Notes: a model not told the origin generated them from the sequence alone. A stretch of DNA of 64,000 nt from Clostridium sp. E02 (GCF_003833015.1 NZ_RJLQ01000004.1:1-64000), one strand, 5' to 3'. Positions 37,281 through 46,171 are shown, counted from the first letter of the stretch. Numbers and translations are program-made.

Positions 37281-39218
37281 ATGAGAGATCTGGCATATTT
37301 AAAACTTTTGGCAAAGGAGTATCCTACCATCAAAGCAGCTTCCAGTGAGATTATTAATTTAACTGCCATCCGTGGATTGCCCAAAGGAACCGAATATTTT
37401 TTCAGCGATCTACATGGAGAATATGAAGCCTTTTTACATCTTCTAAAAAGTGCCTCAGGTGTGATACGGGAAAAGATTACCGAAACGTTTAGCCATATCA
37501 TACCGGAGAAAGAAGAAGTGGAGCTGGCAAATCTAATCTATGACCCGGAACGAATCCTGAATCAGATGGAACTTAACGAGCTGGCAAACGATGAATGGAA
37601 ACGGGTGACCATATACCGTTTGGTGCAGATTTGCAAGGTGGTTTCTTCAAAATATACCAGATCTAAGGTGAGAAAAAAGATGCCGCTGGAATTTGCCTAT
37701 GTTATTGATGAACTTCTTCATGTGGATTATAACGATGAGAATAAGCGTGTATACTATAGTGAGATTATTCGGTCTATCATTGACATTCGAATTGGGGACA
37801 AGTTTATAATTGCACTTTGTGAACTGATTAAGAATTTAACCGTCGACAGTCTTCATATCATAGGAGATATATTTGACCGTGGACCACGGGCTGATATTAT
37901 AATGAATGAATTGCTTCAATTCCATGATGTAGACATCCAGTGGGGCAACCATGATATCTCCTGGATGGGAGCGGCAACTGGGAATCAAGCATGTATTTGC
38001 AATGTGCTTCGAATGGCCATTCGCTATAATAGCTTTGATGTCTTGGAAGAGGGATACGGAATTAACCTAAGACCTTTGTCTATGTTTGCTGCCAGCGTAT
38101 ACCAAGATGATCCCTGTGAGCGGTTTATTCCTCAGATTTTGGATGAAAATATATATGATGCCGTTGACCCTGGATTGGCGGCTAAGATGCATAAGGCCAT
38201 TGCGGTCATTCAGTTTAAAGTAGAAGGACAGATTATAAAGCGGCACCCAGAGTATCAGATGAATGACAGAATTTTATTGAATTCCATTGATTTTAAACAG
38301 GGTGTGGTTAAAATTGAGGGAAAAGAATATTCATTGCTTGATTCGTTCCTTCCCACCGTGGATAAAGAGAATCCGCTATGTCTCACAAAAGAAGAGGAAG
38401 ACCTGCTTCATACGCTTAATCTTTCTTTTCTACATAATGACCTGCTTCATAAACATGTAAGATTTTTGTATTCTCATGGTAGTATGTATAAATGCTGCAA
38501 TTCTAATCTTTTATACCATGGTTGTATTCCCATGAGGGAAGACGGATCTTTTGATGATATAACGGTAGGAGACGAGGCTTATGTGGGGAGAGCATTGATG
38601 GATTACGTAGATGGTATGGTTCAAAATGCATATTTTCTGCCGGAACACACCAAAGAGAAGAAAAATGCCATTGATTTCATGTGGTATTTATGGTGTGGAG
38701 CCAAATCGCCTCTCTATGGGAAAGGTAAAATGACAACGTTTGAGCATTATTTTATCCAAGATCAAGAGACGAAAAAAGAACCCATGAATCCGTACTACCG
38801 TCTTAGTGTACAGGAAGAATGCTGTGAAAAGATATTAAAAGAATTTGGAATTTGTGGAGAGGGTTCCCATATTATCAATGGACACGTACCAGTTAAGATA
38901 AAAGAAGGGGAATCCCCAGTTAAGGCTGGAGGAAAGCTGTTTTTAATTGATGGTGGACTATCGAAAGCGTATCAGTCAAAGACTGGTATTGCCGGGTATA
39001 CACTAATTTCGAATTCCAATCACCTGGCATTGGCAGAGCATAAGCCCTTTGATCCCCAGAAGGAAAGTACACCAAAGGTTTCTGTAGTCGAGAACCGGAA
39101 GCGCAGGATTATGGTGGCAGATACGGATAAGGGAGAAGAGCTGTTAGAACAGATAGAGGATTTGAAAGAACTGGTTTTGGCATATCGGGAAGGAATTTTA
39201 AAAGAAAAAGTAGAATAA
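37281..39218 (+). CDS. fbp: Fructose-1,6-bisphosphatase, class III
   Basis: Gluconeogenic phosphatase that converts fructose 1,6-bisphosphate to fructose 6-phosphate. The 645-aa protein belongs to the large Firmicutes class III type with a metallophosphatase fold: FSDLHGEYEAF (about 34-44), IIGDIFDRGPRAD, and WGNHDISWMGA. It ends with a Lys/Glu-rich helix. The motifs and the length match the family. It is unrelated in fold to the class I and II enzymes. Confidence 0.96.
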   Translation: MRDLAYLKLLAKEYPTIKAASSEIINLTAIRGLPKGTEYFFSDLHGEYEAFLHLLKSASGVIREKITETFSHIIPEKEEVELANLIYDPERILNQMELNELANDEWKRVTIYRLVQICKVVSSKYTRSKVRKKMPLEFAYVIDELLHVDYNDENKRVYYSEIIRSIIDIRIGDKFIIALCELIKNLTVDSLHIIGDIFDRGPRADIIMNELLQFHDVDIQWGNHDISWMGAATGNQACICNVLRMAIRYNSFDVLEEGYGINLRPLSMFAASVYQDDPCERFIPQILDENIYDAVDPGLAAKMHKAIAVIQFKVEGQIIKRHPEYQMNDRILLNSIDFKQGVVKIEGKEYSLLDSFLPTVDKENPLCLTKEEEDLLHTLNLSFLHNDLLHKHVRFLYSHGSMYKCCNSNLLYHGCIPMREDGSFDDITVGDEAYVGRALMDYVDGMVQNAYFLPEHTKEKKNAIDFMWYLWCGAKSPLYGKGKMTTFEHYFIQDQETKKEPMNPYYRLSVQEECCEKILKEFGICGEGSHIINGHVPVKIKEGESPVKAGGKLFLIDGGLSKAYQSKTGIAGYTLISNSNHLALAEHKPFDPQKESTPKVSVVENRKRRIMVADTDKGEELLEQIEDLKELVLAYREGILKEKVE

Positions 39219-39327
39219 TCAGTCATATTATGAAATTTTAAGAATTATTTCAGAGAAGATTTCTTTACGATTGCTCGTTCAAATGATAAGATAATAGAAG
39301 TTAGTTACTTTTTTGAAGGAGGCTCAG

Positions 39328-39774
39328 ATGAGCAAACAGGAATTTTTACAACGTCTAAGGGATACTCTGACAGGTGAAGTACCTGGACATATTATCGAGG
39401 AAAATATCAGGTTTTATCATGACTATATTAGCACAGAAGTGAATCATGGTACAAGGGAAGAGGACGTCATTGCTTCGATAGGAGATCCGAGGCTGATTGC
39501 CAAAACGATTATGGAAGCCAGTGAGAATGCAAATGAATCGTACCATAGCTCCAGTCAGACTGTGAATGAGGAGTCTTCCGATTCAGGACGGCGGATGCAT
39601 GTAATTGATTTTAGCAAGTGGTATTGGAAACTTCTTGGTGTTCTTACCGTTATCCTCTTTTTCTTTTTACTAGCGAGTATCGTTACTGGAATTTTTGCTC
39701 TTATCATGCCTCTGATGGGACCTTTGTTGATGGTATTGCTGATCTACTGGTTTATAAGAGGGCTAAGGCGCTAA
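39328..39774 (+). CDS. DUF1700 (HAAS) membrane protein
   Basis: A 148-aa protein with an N-terminal HAAS domain (MSKQEFLQRLRDTLTG, then EDVIASIGDP) and two C-terminal membrane helices (about 97-145). DUF1700 proteins are often paired with a PadR regulator, but none is next to it here. Start ATG 39328 has GAAGGAGG 5 nt upstream; the TTG at 39313 overlaps the site. Confidence 0.85.
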   Translation: MSKQEFLQRLRDTLTGEVPGHIIEENIRFYHDYISTEVNHGTREEDVIASIGDPRLIAKTIMEASENANESYHSSSQTVNEESSDSGRRMHVIDFSKWYWKLLGVLTVILFFFLLASIVTGIFALIMPLMGPLLMVLLIYWFIRGLRR

Positions 39775-39818
39775 AAACTCAAATTATGAATAAAAACAAT
39801 TAAATATTACAAAAGTGT

Positions 39819-39863
39819 AACGGCAATTATGGTGCAAATACATCATAATTGCCGTTTTTTCTT
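39819..39863 (+). terminator. Intrinsic terminator
   Basis: AACGGCAATTATG and CATAATTGCCGTT form a 13-bp perfect stem followed by TTTTTT. It ends the DUF1700 transcript and abuts the -35 box of the next promoter. Confidence 0.92.
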
Positions 39864-39890
39864 GACAAACAGAGGGGATTCGTATATAAT
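39862..39890 (+). promoter_or_regulatory. Consensus promoter of first NlpC/P60 gene
   Basis: TTGACA at 39862-39867 and TATAAT at 39885-39890 are 17 bp apart, a perfect SigA consensus. Transcription should begin near 39897. Confidence 0.9.
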
Positions 39891-39897
39891 TCGAAAT

Positions 39898-39914
39898 GTA
39901 ACATTTACGTAACA
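39898..39914 (-). promoter_or_regulatory. WalR-like box at the transcript start
   Basis: Read on the minus strand the site is TGTTAC-GTAAA-TGTTAC, a perfect match to the WalR consensus TGTWAH-N5-TGTWAH. It lies just after the -10 box, where a bound regulator would be expected to repress. The gene product is a cell-wall hydrolase, the usual class of WalRK target. Confidence 0.6.
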
Positions 39915-39938
39915 TTTAAGTCATATAGGAGATTTCAT

Positions 39939-40631
39939 ATGAAGTTGAAAATGATGAAAGCCATGGGTCTTTTGGGACTCTTAACAAGTCTTTGTCTGGT
40001 GGTACCGACAGATGCAGAGGCTGGTGAAATTACAGTTGAAACTAGTACAACGTTATATGCGCAGGCTGATAAGCCTGAATCTGTCAGGAGTGTTGCCGGC
40101 AGCGATGGAATGATTGTTGAGAAAACAACCCAAGGTCAAACGTATGAAGTAGTTGAAACGGAAAAGGATGGCTGGTTGAAAGTGAAAACATCGGCTGGAG
40201 AAGGTTACATACCGAGTGATACTGTGACTCTGATCGAGAAAACGCAGGAAACAGTGGACAAAGATGCACTGATAAGGAACAAAGTTGCGGATTATGCGAG
40301 CCGGTTTATCGGAGGAAGATATATTTATGGCGGCGTAAATCCCAATACAGGAGTGGATTGTTCAGGCTTCACCCGATACGTTTTACAGCATGCAGCTGGA
40401 GTTGAGTTAAGTCACAGTTCCAGAGTACAGGCGAAAGAAGGTACGCTGGTAAACTATGAAACAGCTAGACCAGGAGATTTGGTGTTTTATGGAAGGAAAG
40501 GCAGGATCAGTCATGTTGCGCTCTATGTGGGAGATGGTAAGGTTGTGCATGCATCGACAGAAAAGACAGGAATCATTGAAACGAACGTGATGTATCGAAA
40601 TCCTGTGAAATTTGTCAGCGTATTGAACTAA
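39939..40631 (+). CDS. Secreted SH3b-NlpC/P60 peptidoglycan hydrolase
   Basis: A 230-aa secreted endopeptidase that cuts peptide stems of peptidoglycan. It has a signal peptide (to about residue 27), an SH3b domain (about 33-95, with GWLKVKTSAGEGYIPSD) and an NlpC/P60 domain with catalytic Cys in DCSGFTRYV and His in RISHVALYVG and VVHAS. The true start is ATG 39939 after AGGAG; the longer frame has no site. It is a tandem paralogue of the next gene. Confidence 0.92.
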   Translation: MKLKMMKAMGLLGLLTSLCLVVPTDAEAGEITVETSTTLYAQADKPESVRSVAGSDGMIVEKTTQGQTYEVVETEKDGWLKVKTSAGEGYIPSDTVTLIEKTQETVDKDALIRNKVADYASRFIGGRYIYGGVNPNTGVDCSGFTRYVLQHAAGVELSHSSRVQAKEGTLVNYETARPGDLVFYGRKGRISHVALYVGDGKVVHASTEKTGIIETNVMYRNPVKFVSVLN

Positions 40632-40665
40632 AATAAATTTATATTCGTGCAGTTTTAAATAATAC

Positions 40666-40694
40666 TTGACGAAAAAATAAAATAATTGTATAAT
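40666..40694 (+). promoter_or_regulatory. Promoter of second NlpC/P60 gene
   Basis: TTGACG at 40666-40671 and TATAAT at 40689-40694 are 17 bp apart, in the same layout as the promoter of the first paralogue. Confidence 0.88.
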
Positions 40695-40707
40695 AACCGT
40701 AATGAAA

Positions 40708-40724
40708 TTAATAATTACGTAACA
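40708..40724 (-). promoter_or_regulatory. WalR-like box (11 of 12 match)
   Basis: On the minus strand TGTTAC-GTAAT-TATTAA matches TGTWAH-N5-TGTWAH at 11 of 12 positions. It is placed downstream of the -10 box as in the first paralogue, and the 9-base ACGTAACAT stretch is shared. Confidence 0.45.
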
Positions 40725-40757
40725 TTTGAAAAAAGAGAAACAGGAGCGAATTTCCCT

Positions 40758-41489
40758 ATGATAAACAAAACTTGGAAAACGTTAGGATTTATGGCTTTTT
40801 GTGGCGCGATGTTGATCGTGTGTCCTTCAAATGTAAGAGCAGATGAGGTTGCCGGTCCGGGTCTTAGTTATGGAAGTTTTATGGTAACCGTTGAAGCGGA
40901 ACAGGTATCAATTAGTAAAGATGAAACAGGCAAGGATTTGCTTATGAATGCATCCAAGGGTTCTTCCTTTGAAGTGATGGAAGATATGGGTGATGGATAT
41001 ATGAAGGTTAAAGTAAATGATACATATGGTTATCTTCCAGTAGAAGGGAATGCAACTGTGATTTCTACGGATGAGAAGACTTTAAAAGAACTGGAAGTGA
41101 AAGCAGCAGAGGATTCAAAGGATAATTTTAGACAGAGTATAGTTGATTATGCACTGCAATTTGTAGGTGGACGTTATTCTTACGGAGGCAGTGATCCTCA
41201 TACAGGAGTTGATTGCTCTGGATTTACCAGATATGTCATGCAGCATGCAGCAGGTTTAACGATTAATCGTTCTTCGGGTGGACAGGCCATGCAGGGAAAA
41301 TCCATCAGCTCAGATCAGATGCGTCCAGGAGATTTGATTTTTTATGGAAGCAGAAGTTCCATCAATCACGTTGCTATGTACATGGGCAATGGACAGGTAG
41401 TACATGCATCTACTTACCGTACAGGGATTAAGACATCTCCATGGAACTATCGGACCCCTGTAAAAATAGTCAATGTAATTGGCGATTAA
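40758..41489 (+). CDS. Secreted SH3b-NlpC/P60 peptidoglycan hydrolase (paralogue)
   Basis: A 243-aa protein with the same layout as its neighbour: signal peptide ending near VRADE, SH3b-like region (about 55-110), and NlpC/P60 domain with DCSGFTRYVMQH (catalytic Cys), SINHVAMYMGNG and VVHAST (His). ATG 40758 is preceded by GGAG at 11 nt. The two copies share promoter layout and motifs, so they arose by tandem duplication and probably differ in timing or amount. Confidence 0.92.
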   Translation: MINKTWKTLGFMAFCGAMLIVCPSNVRADEVAGPGLSYGSFMVTVEAEQVSISKDETGKDLLMNASKGSSFEVMEDMGDGYMKVKVNDTYGYLPVEGNATVISTDEKTLKELEVKAAEDSKDNFRQSIVDYALQFVGGRYSYGGSDPHTGVDCSGFTRYVMQHAAGLTINRSSGGQAMQGKSISSDQMRPGDLIFYGSRSSINHVAMYMGNGQVVHASTYRTGIKTSPWNYRTPVKIVNVIGD

Positions 41490-41524
41490 TAATTTAGCGG
41501 ACAACCGGATTTTGGATAGGGATA

Positions 41525-41557
41525 TAGGGCCTTCGGCATGGGATTGCCGGGGGCCTA
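41525..41557 (+). terminator. Hairpin after second NlpC/P60 gene
   Basis: TAGGGCC and GGGCCTA-like arms with an inner CGGCA/TGCCG pair form a GC-rich stem-loop; only a short T-rich stretch follows. Confidence 0.6.
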
Positions 41558-41685
41558 TTTGTATGCTTTTAAACGTTCGAAAAACGATTTGATTTTTTAA
41601 ATTTTAAATAAAAATTTGAGTATAATCTTTTTGGATATTGCCATAATAGAGCATGTAACAACAAACGTTTATAGGAGGTAATAAA

Positions 41686-41991
41686 ATGTCGAACAATAAT
41701 TACAATGATAGCTACAGCGATATGGATAATTCTACAAAAAATTACCATAGCTCCAGCCAGAACAACAGCCAAAATAACATGAACAACAGCCAGAACAACA
41801 TGAACAACAGCCAGAACAACATGAACAACAACCAGAACAACATGAACAACAGTCAAAACAAGAGTTCAAATAACAGCCAAAACAAGAGTACAAATAACAA
41901 CCAAAACAAGAGTCAAAACAACAGCCAAAACAACAGCCGTAACAGCTCCTATGATTCAACTAGAAACAACACGAAGAATAACTCCTACTAA
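41686..41991 (+). CDS. Asn/Gln-rich low-complexity repeat protein
   Basis: A 101-aa protein that is mostly Asn, Gln and Ser, with MNNSQNN heptads followed by SQNKS-type units. AGGAGG lies 7 nt before the ATG and an intrinsic terminator follows, so it looks like a real single-gene unit. No signal peptide or membrane helix is present. The composition is prion-like and predicts disorder or self-assembly; spore or surface roles are possible, but no function can be assigned. Confidence 0.8.
   Translation: MSNNNYNDSYSDMDNSTKNYHSSSQNNSQNNMNNSQNNMNNSQNNMNNNQNNMNNSQNKSSNNSQNKSTNNNQNKSQNNSQNNSRNSSYDSTRNNTKNNSY
41761..41859 (+). repeat. Tandem 21-bp repeat inside the Asn-rich gene
   Basis: Units beginning AACAACAGCC recur every 21 bp (41761, 41782, 41803, 41824, 41845); units two and three are identical. 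A second, roughly 24-bp unit with AACAGCCAAAACAAG follows to about 41930. Such repeats can change copy number. Confidence 0.85.
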
Positions 41992-42019
41992 TCGGCAAAA
42001 AGAATACACACCCTAGAAA

Positions 42020-42059
42020 AGCGTGGGAAAGAGACGATAGGTCCTTTCCCACGTTTTTT
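42020..42059 (+). terminator. Intrinsic terminator of the Asn-rich gene
   Basis: CGTGGGAAAG and CTTTCCCACG form a perfect 10-bp stem followed by six T. Confidence 0.92.
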
Positions 42060-42151
42060 GGATAAAAAAATAAATCAGATCAAAGAACATACCTATTTTC
42101 CCATCCTGAGAAGTTTTGAATATATTAATAGTAGAAAGGACAGGTGATCGT

Positions 42152-42460
42152 ATGTTCAATACAATACCAGTATGGGATTTGGACCAATATATGGATCAGA
42201 ACAATCAATTAATGATTATAGATCTTCGAACTCGCTTTATGTATGCAAGATCACATATAAAAGGTGCGGTAAATCTACCATTTGAACGCATGGAGGAATG
42301 GAAAGAGAAACTACCTAGAGATAAGACACTTATTTTTTATTGTTCCAGAGGAAGTCAAAGTATGTTAATATGTAGGAATTTAGAACCTCTTGGGTATCAT
42401 GTGATTAATATAGCCAATGGAATTGCATATTATAAAGGGAAATATATGGTGCGTGGTTAG
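42152..42460 (+). CDS. Single-domain rhodanese-like protein
   Basis: A 102-aa rhodanese fold with the entry motif IIDLRTRFMYARSHIKGAVNLPF-type layout (key residues DLR, HIKGAVNLP) and the active loop FYCSRGSQS with catalytic Cys. It may carry persulfide sulfur in the cytoplasm. ATG 42152 is chosen since AAAGGA lies upstream of it; the TTG at 42116 has no site. Confidence 0.85.
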   Translation: MFNTIPVWDLDQYMDQNNQLMIIDLRTRFMYARSHIKGAVNLPFERMEEWKEKLPRDKTLIFYCSRGSQSMLICRNLEPLGYHVINIANGIAYYKGKYMVRG

Positions 42461-42529
42461 GTAAACTCATTGACAGATACACTACGATAGCTTTAAAATA
42501 TACCTATTAAGCACAAAAGGAGAATGAAT

Positions 42530-43078
42530 ATGAAATTAGTGATTGCTTCCGACATCCATGGCTCTGCTTACTATTGCAAAGAGTTGTTGCATGCATATAA
42601 AAATTCAGGAGCAGACCGTCTGCTTCTTCTGGGAGATATTCTTTATCACGGACCAAGAAATGACCTTCCAAAAGAATATGCGCCGAAAGAAGTGATTTCT
42701 ATGTTAAATCACTATAAAGATCAGATATACTGTGTACGTGGAAACTGTGATACTGAAGTAGACCAGATGGTATTAGAATTCCCGATTCTATCAGACTATG
42801 CGTTGCTTGACATTGATGGCCAGACCATTTATGCAACCCATGGCCACAAATTTAATAAGGATCATCTGCCTCCAGTTAAAAAAGGAGATATCCTGCTTCA
42901 CGGACATACCCATTTATTAACAGCAGAAACTTATGACGACATAACCATATTAAATCCTGGTTCTGTTTCCATACCAAAGGGAGGAAACCCACCGACCTAT
43001 GCAGTATTAGAGCATAGCAAATTTAGTATTATTGATTTTGATGGGAATATAGTAAAAGAGATGAACTTAGGAGAATAA
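42530..43078 (+). CDS. yfcE: YfcE-type phosphodiesterase
   Basis: A 182-aa metallophosphoesterase with metal motifs ASDIHGS, LLLGDILYHGPRN, VRGNCD, THGHKF and LHGHTH. E. coli YfcE of the same size hydrolyses phosphodiesters. ATG 42530 is chosen because AAAGGAG lies 7 nt upstream; an ATG two codons earlier is 1 nt from it. The next gene starts right after the stop codon. Confidence 0.9.
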   Translation: MKLVIASDIHGSAYYCKELLHAYKNSGADRLLLLGDILYHGPRNDLPKEYAPKEVISMLNHYKDQIYCVRGNCDTEVDQMVLEFPILSDYALLDIDGQTIYATHGHKFNKDHLPPVKKGDILLHGHTHLLTAETYDDITILNPGSVSIPKGGNPPTYAVLEHSKFSIIDFDGNIVKEMNLGE

Positions 43079-44248
43079 ATGAAAAGAACATTTGAATTGA
43101 TTGCACCTTGTCACTTTGGCATGGAAGCAGTATTAAAGAGAGAGATCACAGATCTTGGTTATGATATTATACAGGTAGAGGACGGAAGAGTGACCTTTCT
43201 TGGGGACGACGAAGCTATTTGCCGCGCAAATGTATTTTTGCGGACAACAGAAAGAGTTCTTCTAAAAGTTGGGTGTTTCCATGCGGAGACATTTGAAGAG
43301 CTCTTTCAGGCGACAAAAGGGATTGCCTGGGAGGATTACATTCCAAAAGATGGTAAGTTTTGGGTAGCCAAGGCATCATCCATCAAAAGCAAACTATTTA
43401 GTCCTTCAGATATCCAGTCCATTATGAAGAAGGCTATGGTAGAACGAATGAAATCTGCCTATCAGACCGAGTTGTTTGAGGAAAATGGAAGCAAGTACCC
43501 TCTTCGAGTATTTCTTTATAAAGATCAGGTTACAGTCGGCATAGATACGACAGGAGAGTCACTTCATAGAAGAGGATATCGTACTTTGACAAGTAAGGCT
43601 CCCATTACTGAAACGCTGGCAGCCGCACTTATTATGTTAACTCCATGGAACCGAGAGCGAATTCTCATTGATCCATTTTGTGGAAGTGGGACGTTTGTCA
43701 TAGAGGCGGCAATGATGGCAGCTAATATGGCCCCAGGGATGAATCGTTCCTTTATATCAGAGGACTGGAAGAACATAATCCCCAAGAAATGCTGGTATGA
43801 TGCCATGGACGAAGCCAATGATCTGATGAATACAGACGTGAAGGTAGATATTCAAGGATATGATATAGATGGAGAGATTGTAAAAGCAGCCAGAGCCAAT
43901 GCAGAATCCGCAGGAGTGGATCATTTGATCCATTTTCAGCAACGTCCGGTATCTGCTATGAGCCATCCAAAAAAATACGGCTTTATTATAATGAATCCAC
44001 CATATGGAGAAAGAATTGAAGAAAAGAAAGATCTACCAGAGCTTTACCGTCAGATAGGAGAGCGGTACAAGGCAATGGATTCTTGGTCTATGTATATGAT
44101 ATCTGCATACGAAGATGCAGAAAAGTACATTGGTAAAAAGGCAGATAAGAACCGTAAAATCTATAATGGAATGATGAAAACTTATTATTATCAATTTATG
44201 GGGCCAAAGCCCCCAAAGAAAAAAACAGGAGAATCCATTGATCAATAA
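43079..44248 (+). CDS. THUMP-domain rRNA N2-guanine methyltransferase (RlmL/YpsC-like)
   Basis: A 389-aa SAM-dependent methyltransferase. An N-terminal THUMP RNA-binding region (about 45-155) is followed by a catalytic domain with the SAM loop DPFCGSGTFVIEAA and the catalytic NPPYGER. By family it methylates 23S rRNA guanine near position 2445. The ATG directly follows the yfcE stop, and its own 3' end overlaps the papain-type gene by 11 bp. Confidence 0.92.
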   Translation: MKRTFELIAPCHFGMEAVLKREITDLGYDIIQVEDGRVTFLGDDEAICRANVFLRTTERVLLKVGCFHAETFEELFQATKGIAWEDYIPKDGKFWVAKASSIKSKLFSPSDIQSIMKKAMVERMKSAYQTELFEENGSKYPLRVFLYKDQVTVGIDTTGESLHRRGYRTLTSKAPITETLAAALIMLTPWNRERILIDPFCGSGTFVIEAAMMAANMAPGMNRSFISEDWKNIIPKKCWYDAMDEANDLMNTDVKVDIQGYDIDGEIVKAARANAESAGVDHLIHFQQRPVSAMSHPKKYGFIIMNPPYGERIEEKKDLPELYRQIGERYKAMDSWSMYMISAYEDAEKYIGKKADKNRKIYNGMMKTYYYQFMGPKPPKKKTGESIDQ

Positions 44249-45515
44249 AAAATGGCTGTTTCGATTTCTGGCAGCAGGATTTTGTATGACCGCCTTTTGT
44301 GTATCAAATTTATCAAAACCAATTTCGGTGATTGAGAGAAAAGAACTTCCCTCCACATATGACGGGAGGGAAAAAGGCAGGGTTCCGGCAATCAAAAACC
44401 AGGGTAGCAATGGAAATTGTTGGGCTTTTGCATCCCTACAGGCTCTGGAAGCGAGTCTGCTTCCAGAGGAAAAGTGGGATTTTTCTGAAGACCACATGAC
44501 TAGAAACAATGGATTTAGCCTTCCAAACCGAGAGGGAGGATCTTACACCATGTCCATGGCTTATCTTTTATCTTGGACAGGACCGGTTCGTGGGAACAGT
44601 CTTCTGGCAGCGAAACACGTGCAGGAGATTGTAATGATACCGGGAAAGGATTACGAGAAGATAAAAAGGGCAGTGATTCAGTACGGAGCCGTGCAAAGCT
44701 CTCTTTACACGGTAATAAATGATGAAGTCAGTCAATCAGAATATTACAACGAAAAAGAATCTGCCTATTGCTATCTAGGTTCCAGTAGAGCCAATCACGA
44801 TTCGGTAATTATTGGTTGGGATGATGCGTATCCCAAGGAAAAATTCCCGATTTCAGTGAATGGAGATGGGGCATTTATCTGCATGAATAGTTGGGGAGAC
44901 AGCTTCGGGGATCAGGGCTATTTTTACGTTTCTTATTATGATTCTAATATTGGATTGGATAATCTTGTGTATACTCGGACCGACGATGCCTCATCCTCGG
45001 ATCATATCTATCAAACCGATCTTAGGGGATGGGTCGGCCAGCTGGGATATGAAAAGGATACGATATGGATCTCCAATGTATATGAATCAAAGGGGAGGGA
45101 ACGTATAAAAGGAGCCGGATTTTATGCCACAGGGCGTCATACCTCCTATGAAATTTACGGAATATCTATGGTAGGAAGTGAAGAAGAGATCCTTCAAAAC
45201 AATGCGTTTGAAAAAAAGATCCTTCTGGCAAAAGGGACATTGGATTACAGTGGATACTATACGGTTTCTTTTGATGACATTCAAAACAAAGAGCGTAATT
45301 TGAAAAAAGGTCAGCGCTTTGCAATCATTGCAAAGATTACCACCCCGGATGCCAGTCAGCCTGCTGCCATTGAATTTGATGCAGGTGACGGGCTTACCTA
45401 TGTGGATCTTACCGATGGGGAAGGTTATATCAGCTCCGATGGAGTTATGTGGGAGAGGGTAGAGAAGAAGCAAAACTGCAATCTATGTTTAAAGGCATAT
45501 ACGACAGACCGGTAG
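44238..45515 (+). CDS. Secreted papain-family (C1) cysteine protease
   Basis: A 425-aa protein with a hydrophobic N-terminal signal (about 7-24), then a C1 peptidase domain: NQGSNGNCWAFAS with oxyanion Gln and catalytic Cys, NHDSVIIGWDD with the His, and MNSWGDSFGDQGYFYVSY with the Asn. The C-terminal part (from about 250) is a lectin-like domain seen in bacterial C1 proteases. It has no obvious pro-domain. The start is TTG 44238, 6 nt after AGGAG. It is followed by rdgB at 23 bp. Confidence 0.9.
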   Translation: MINKKWLFRFLAAGFCMTAFCVSNLSKPISVIERKELPSTYDGREKGRVPAIKNQGSNGNCWAFASLQALEASLLPEEKWDFSEDHMTRNNGFSLPNREGGSYTMSMAYLLSWTGPVRGNSLLAAKHVQEIVMIPGKDYEKIKRAVIQYGAVQSSLYTVINDEVSQSEYYNEKESAYCYLGSSRANHDSVIIGWDDAYPKEKFPISVNGDGAFICMNSWGDSFGDQGYFYVSYYDSNIGLDNLVYTRTDDASSSDHIYQTDLRGWVGQLGYEKDTIWISNVYESKGRERIKGAGFYATGRHTSYEIYGISMVGSEEEILQNNAFEKKILLAKGTLDYSGYYTVSFDDIQNKERNLKKGQRFAIIAKITTPDASQPAAIEFDAGDGLTYVDLTDGEGYISSDGVMWERVEKKQNCNLCLKAYTTDR

Positions 45516-45538
45516 ACTGGTTAGTAAGGAGAAAACAG

Positions 45539-46171
45539 ATGAGTGTTAAAAAATTGGTATTTGCTACTGGCAACGAAGGAAAAATGAAGGAAATCCGGGA
45601 GATTTTAAAGAACCTTAAATTTGAAGTGGTTTCCATGAAAGAGGCAGGTGTTTCTCTGGATATTGTGGAAGATGGAAAAACATTTGGTGAGAATGCTAAG
45701 ATCAAGGCAAGGGCCGTGTGGGAACTTACAGGTGGAATCGTTCTTGCCGATGATTCTGGATTGGTGGTGGACTGTATTCATGGGGAACCAGGAATTTATT
45801 CAGCCAGATATTTAGGAGAAGATACTTCTTATGAGGTGAAGAACCAGAATATCATTGACCGGTCGGCTGCATTTACCGGAAAGGAAAGAAGCGCCCGTTT
45901 TGTTTGTAATATAGCTGCAATTTTACCTGACAGTTCTGTTCTTCATACGGAAGAAACCATGGAGGGTCTGATTGCAGACAAGCCTTCAGGAAACGGAGGG
46001 TTTGGTTATGATCCAATCCTCTATATTCCAGAATTTGGTTTAACGGCCGCAGAATTATCCATGGAACAGAAAAACAAAATCAGCCATCGAGGGAAAGCAC
46101 TGGAAGCGATGAAGGAAAAGTTAGTTGAAATCTTTGGGGAGGAATCAGATGAAAGTACTGATTGTCAGTGA
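45539..46171 (+). CDS. rdgB: XTP/dITP diphosphatase (RdgB/HAM1)
   Basis: House-cleaning enzyme that hydrolyses dITP, dHAPTP and XTP to monophosphates. The 210-aa protein has FATGNEGKMKEIREIL, ADDSGLVVDCIHGEPGIYSARY (key residues ADDSGL and GIYSARY) and GNGGFGYDPI. AAGGAG lies 7 nt before ATG 45539. Its stop overlaps the next phosphodiesterase gene, a pairing also known in Bacillus. Confidence 0.95.
   Translation: MSVKKLVFATGNEGKMKEIREILKNLKFEVVSMKEAGVSLDIVEDGKTFGENAKIKARAVWELTGGIVLADDSGLVVDCIHGEPGIYSARYLGEDTSYEVKNQNIIDRSAAFTGKERSARFVCNIAAILPDSSVLHTEETMEGLIADKPSGNGGFGYDPILYIPEFGLTAAELSMEQKNKISHRGKALEAMKEKLVEIFGEESDESTDCQ

Noticed and set aside
41761-41930. Tandem repeats resembling a CRISPR array
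   Set aside because: Units are contiguous without spacers and keep the reading frame of a coding sequence; no cas genes are present.
41569-41959. Minus-strand reading frames that encode Val/His-rich and Cys/Gly-rich repeats
   Set aside because: They are shadows of the Asn-rich repeat gene on the plus strand; they lack ribosome binding sites and their odd composition follows from the 21-bp repeat.
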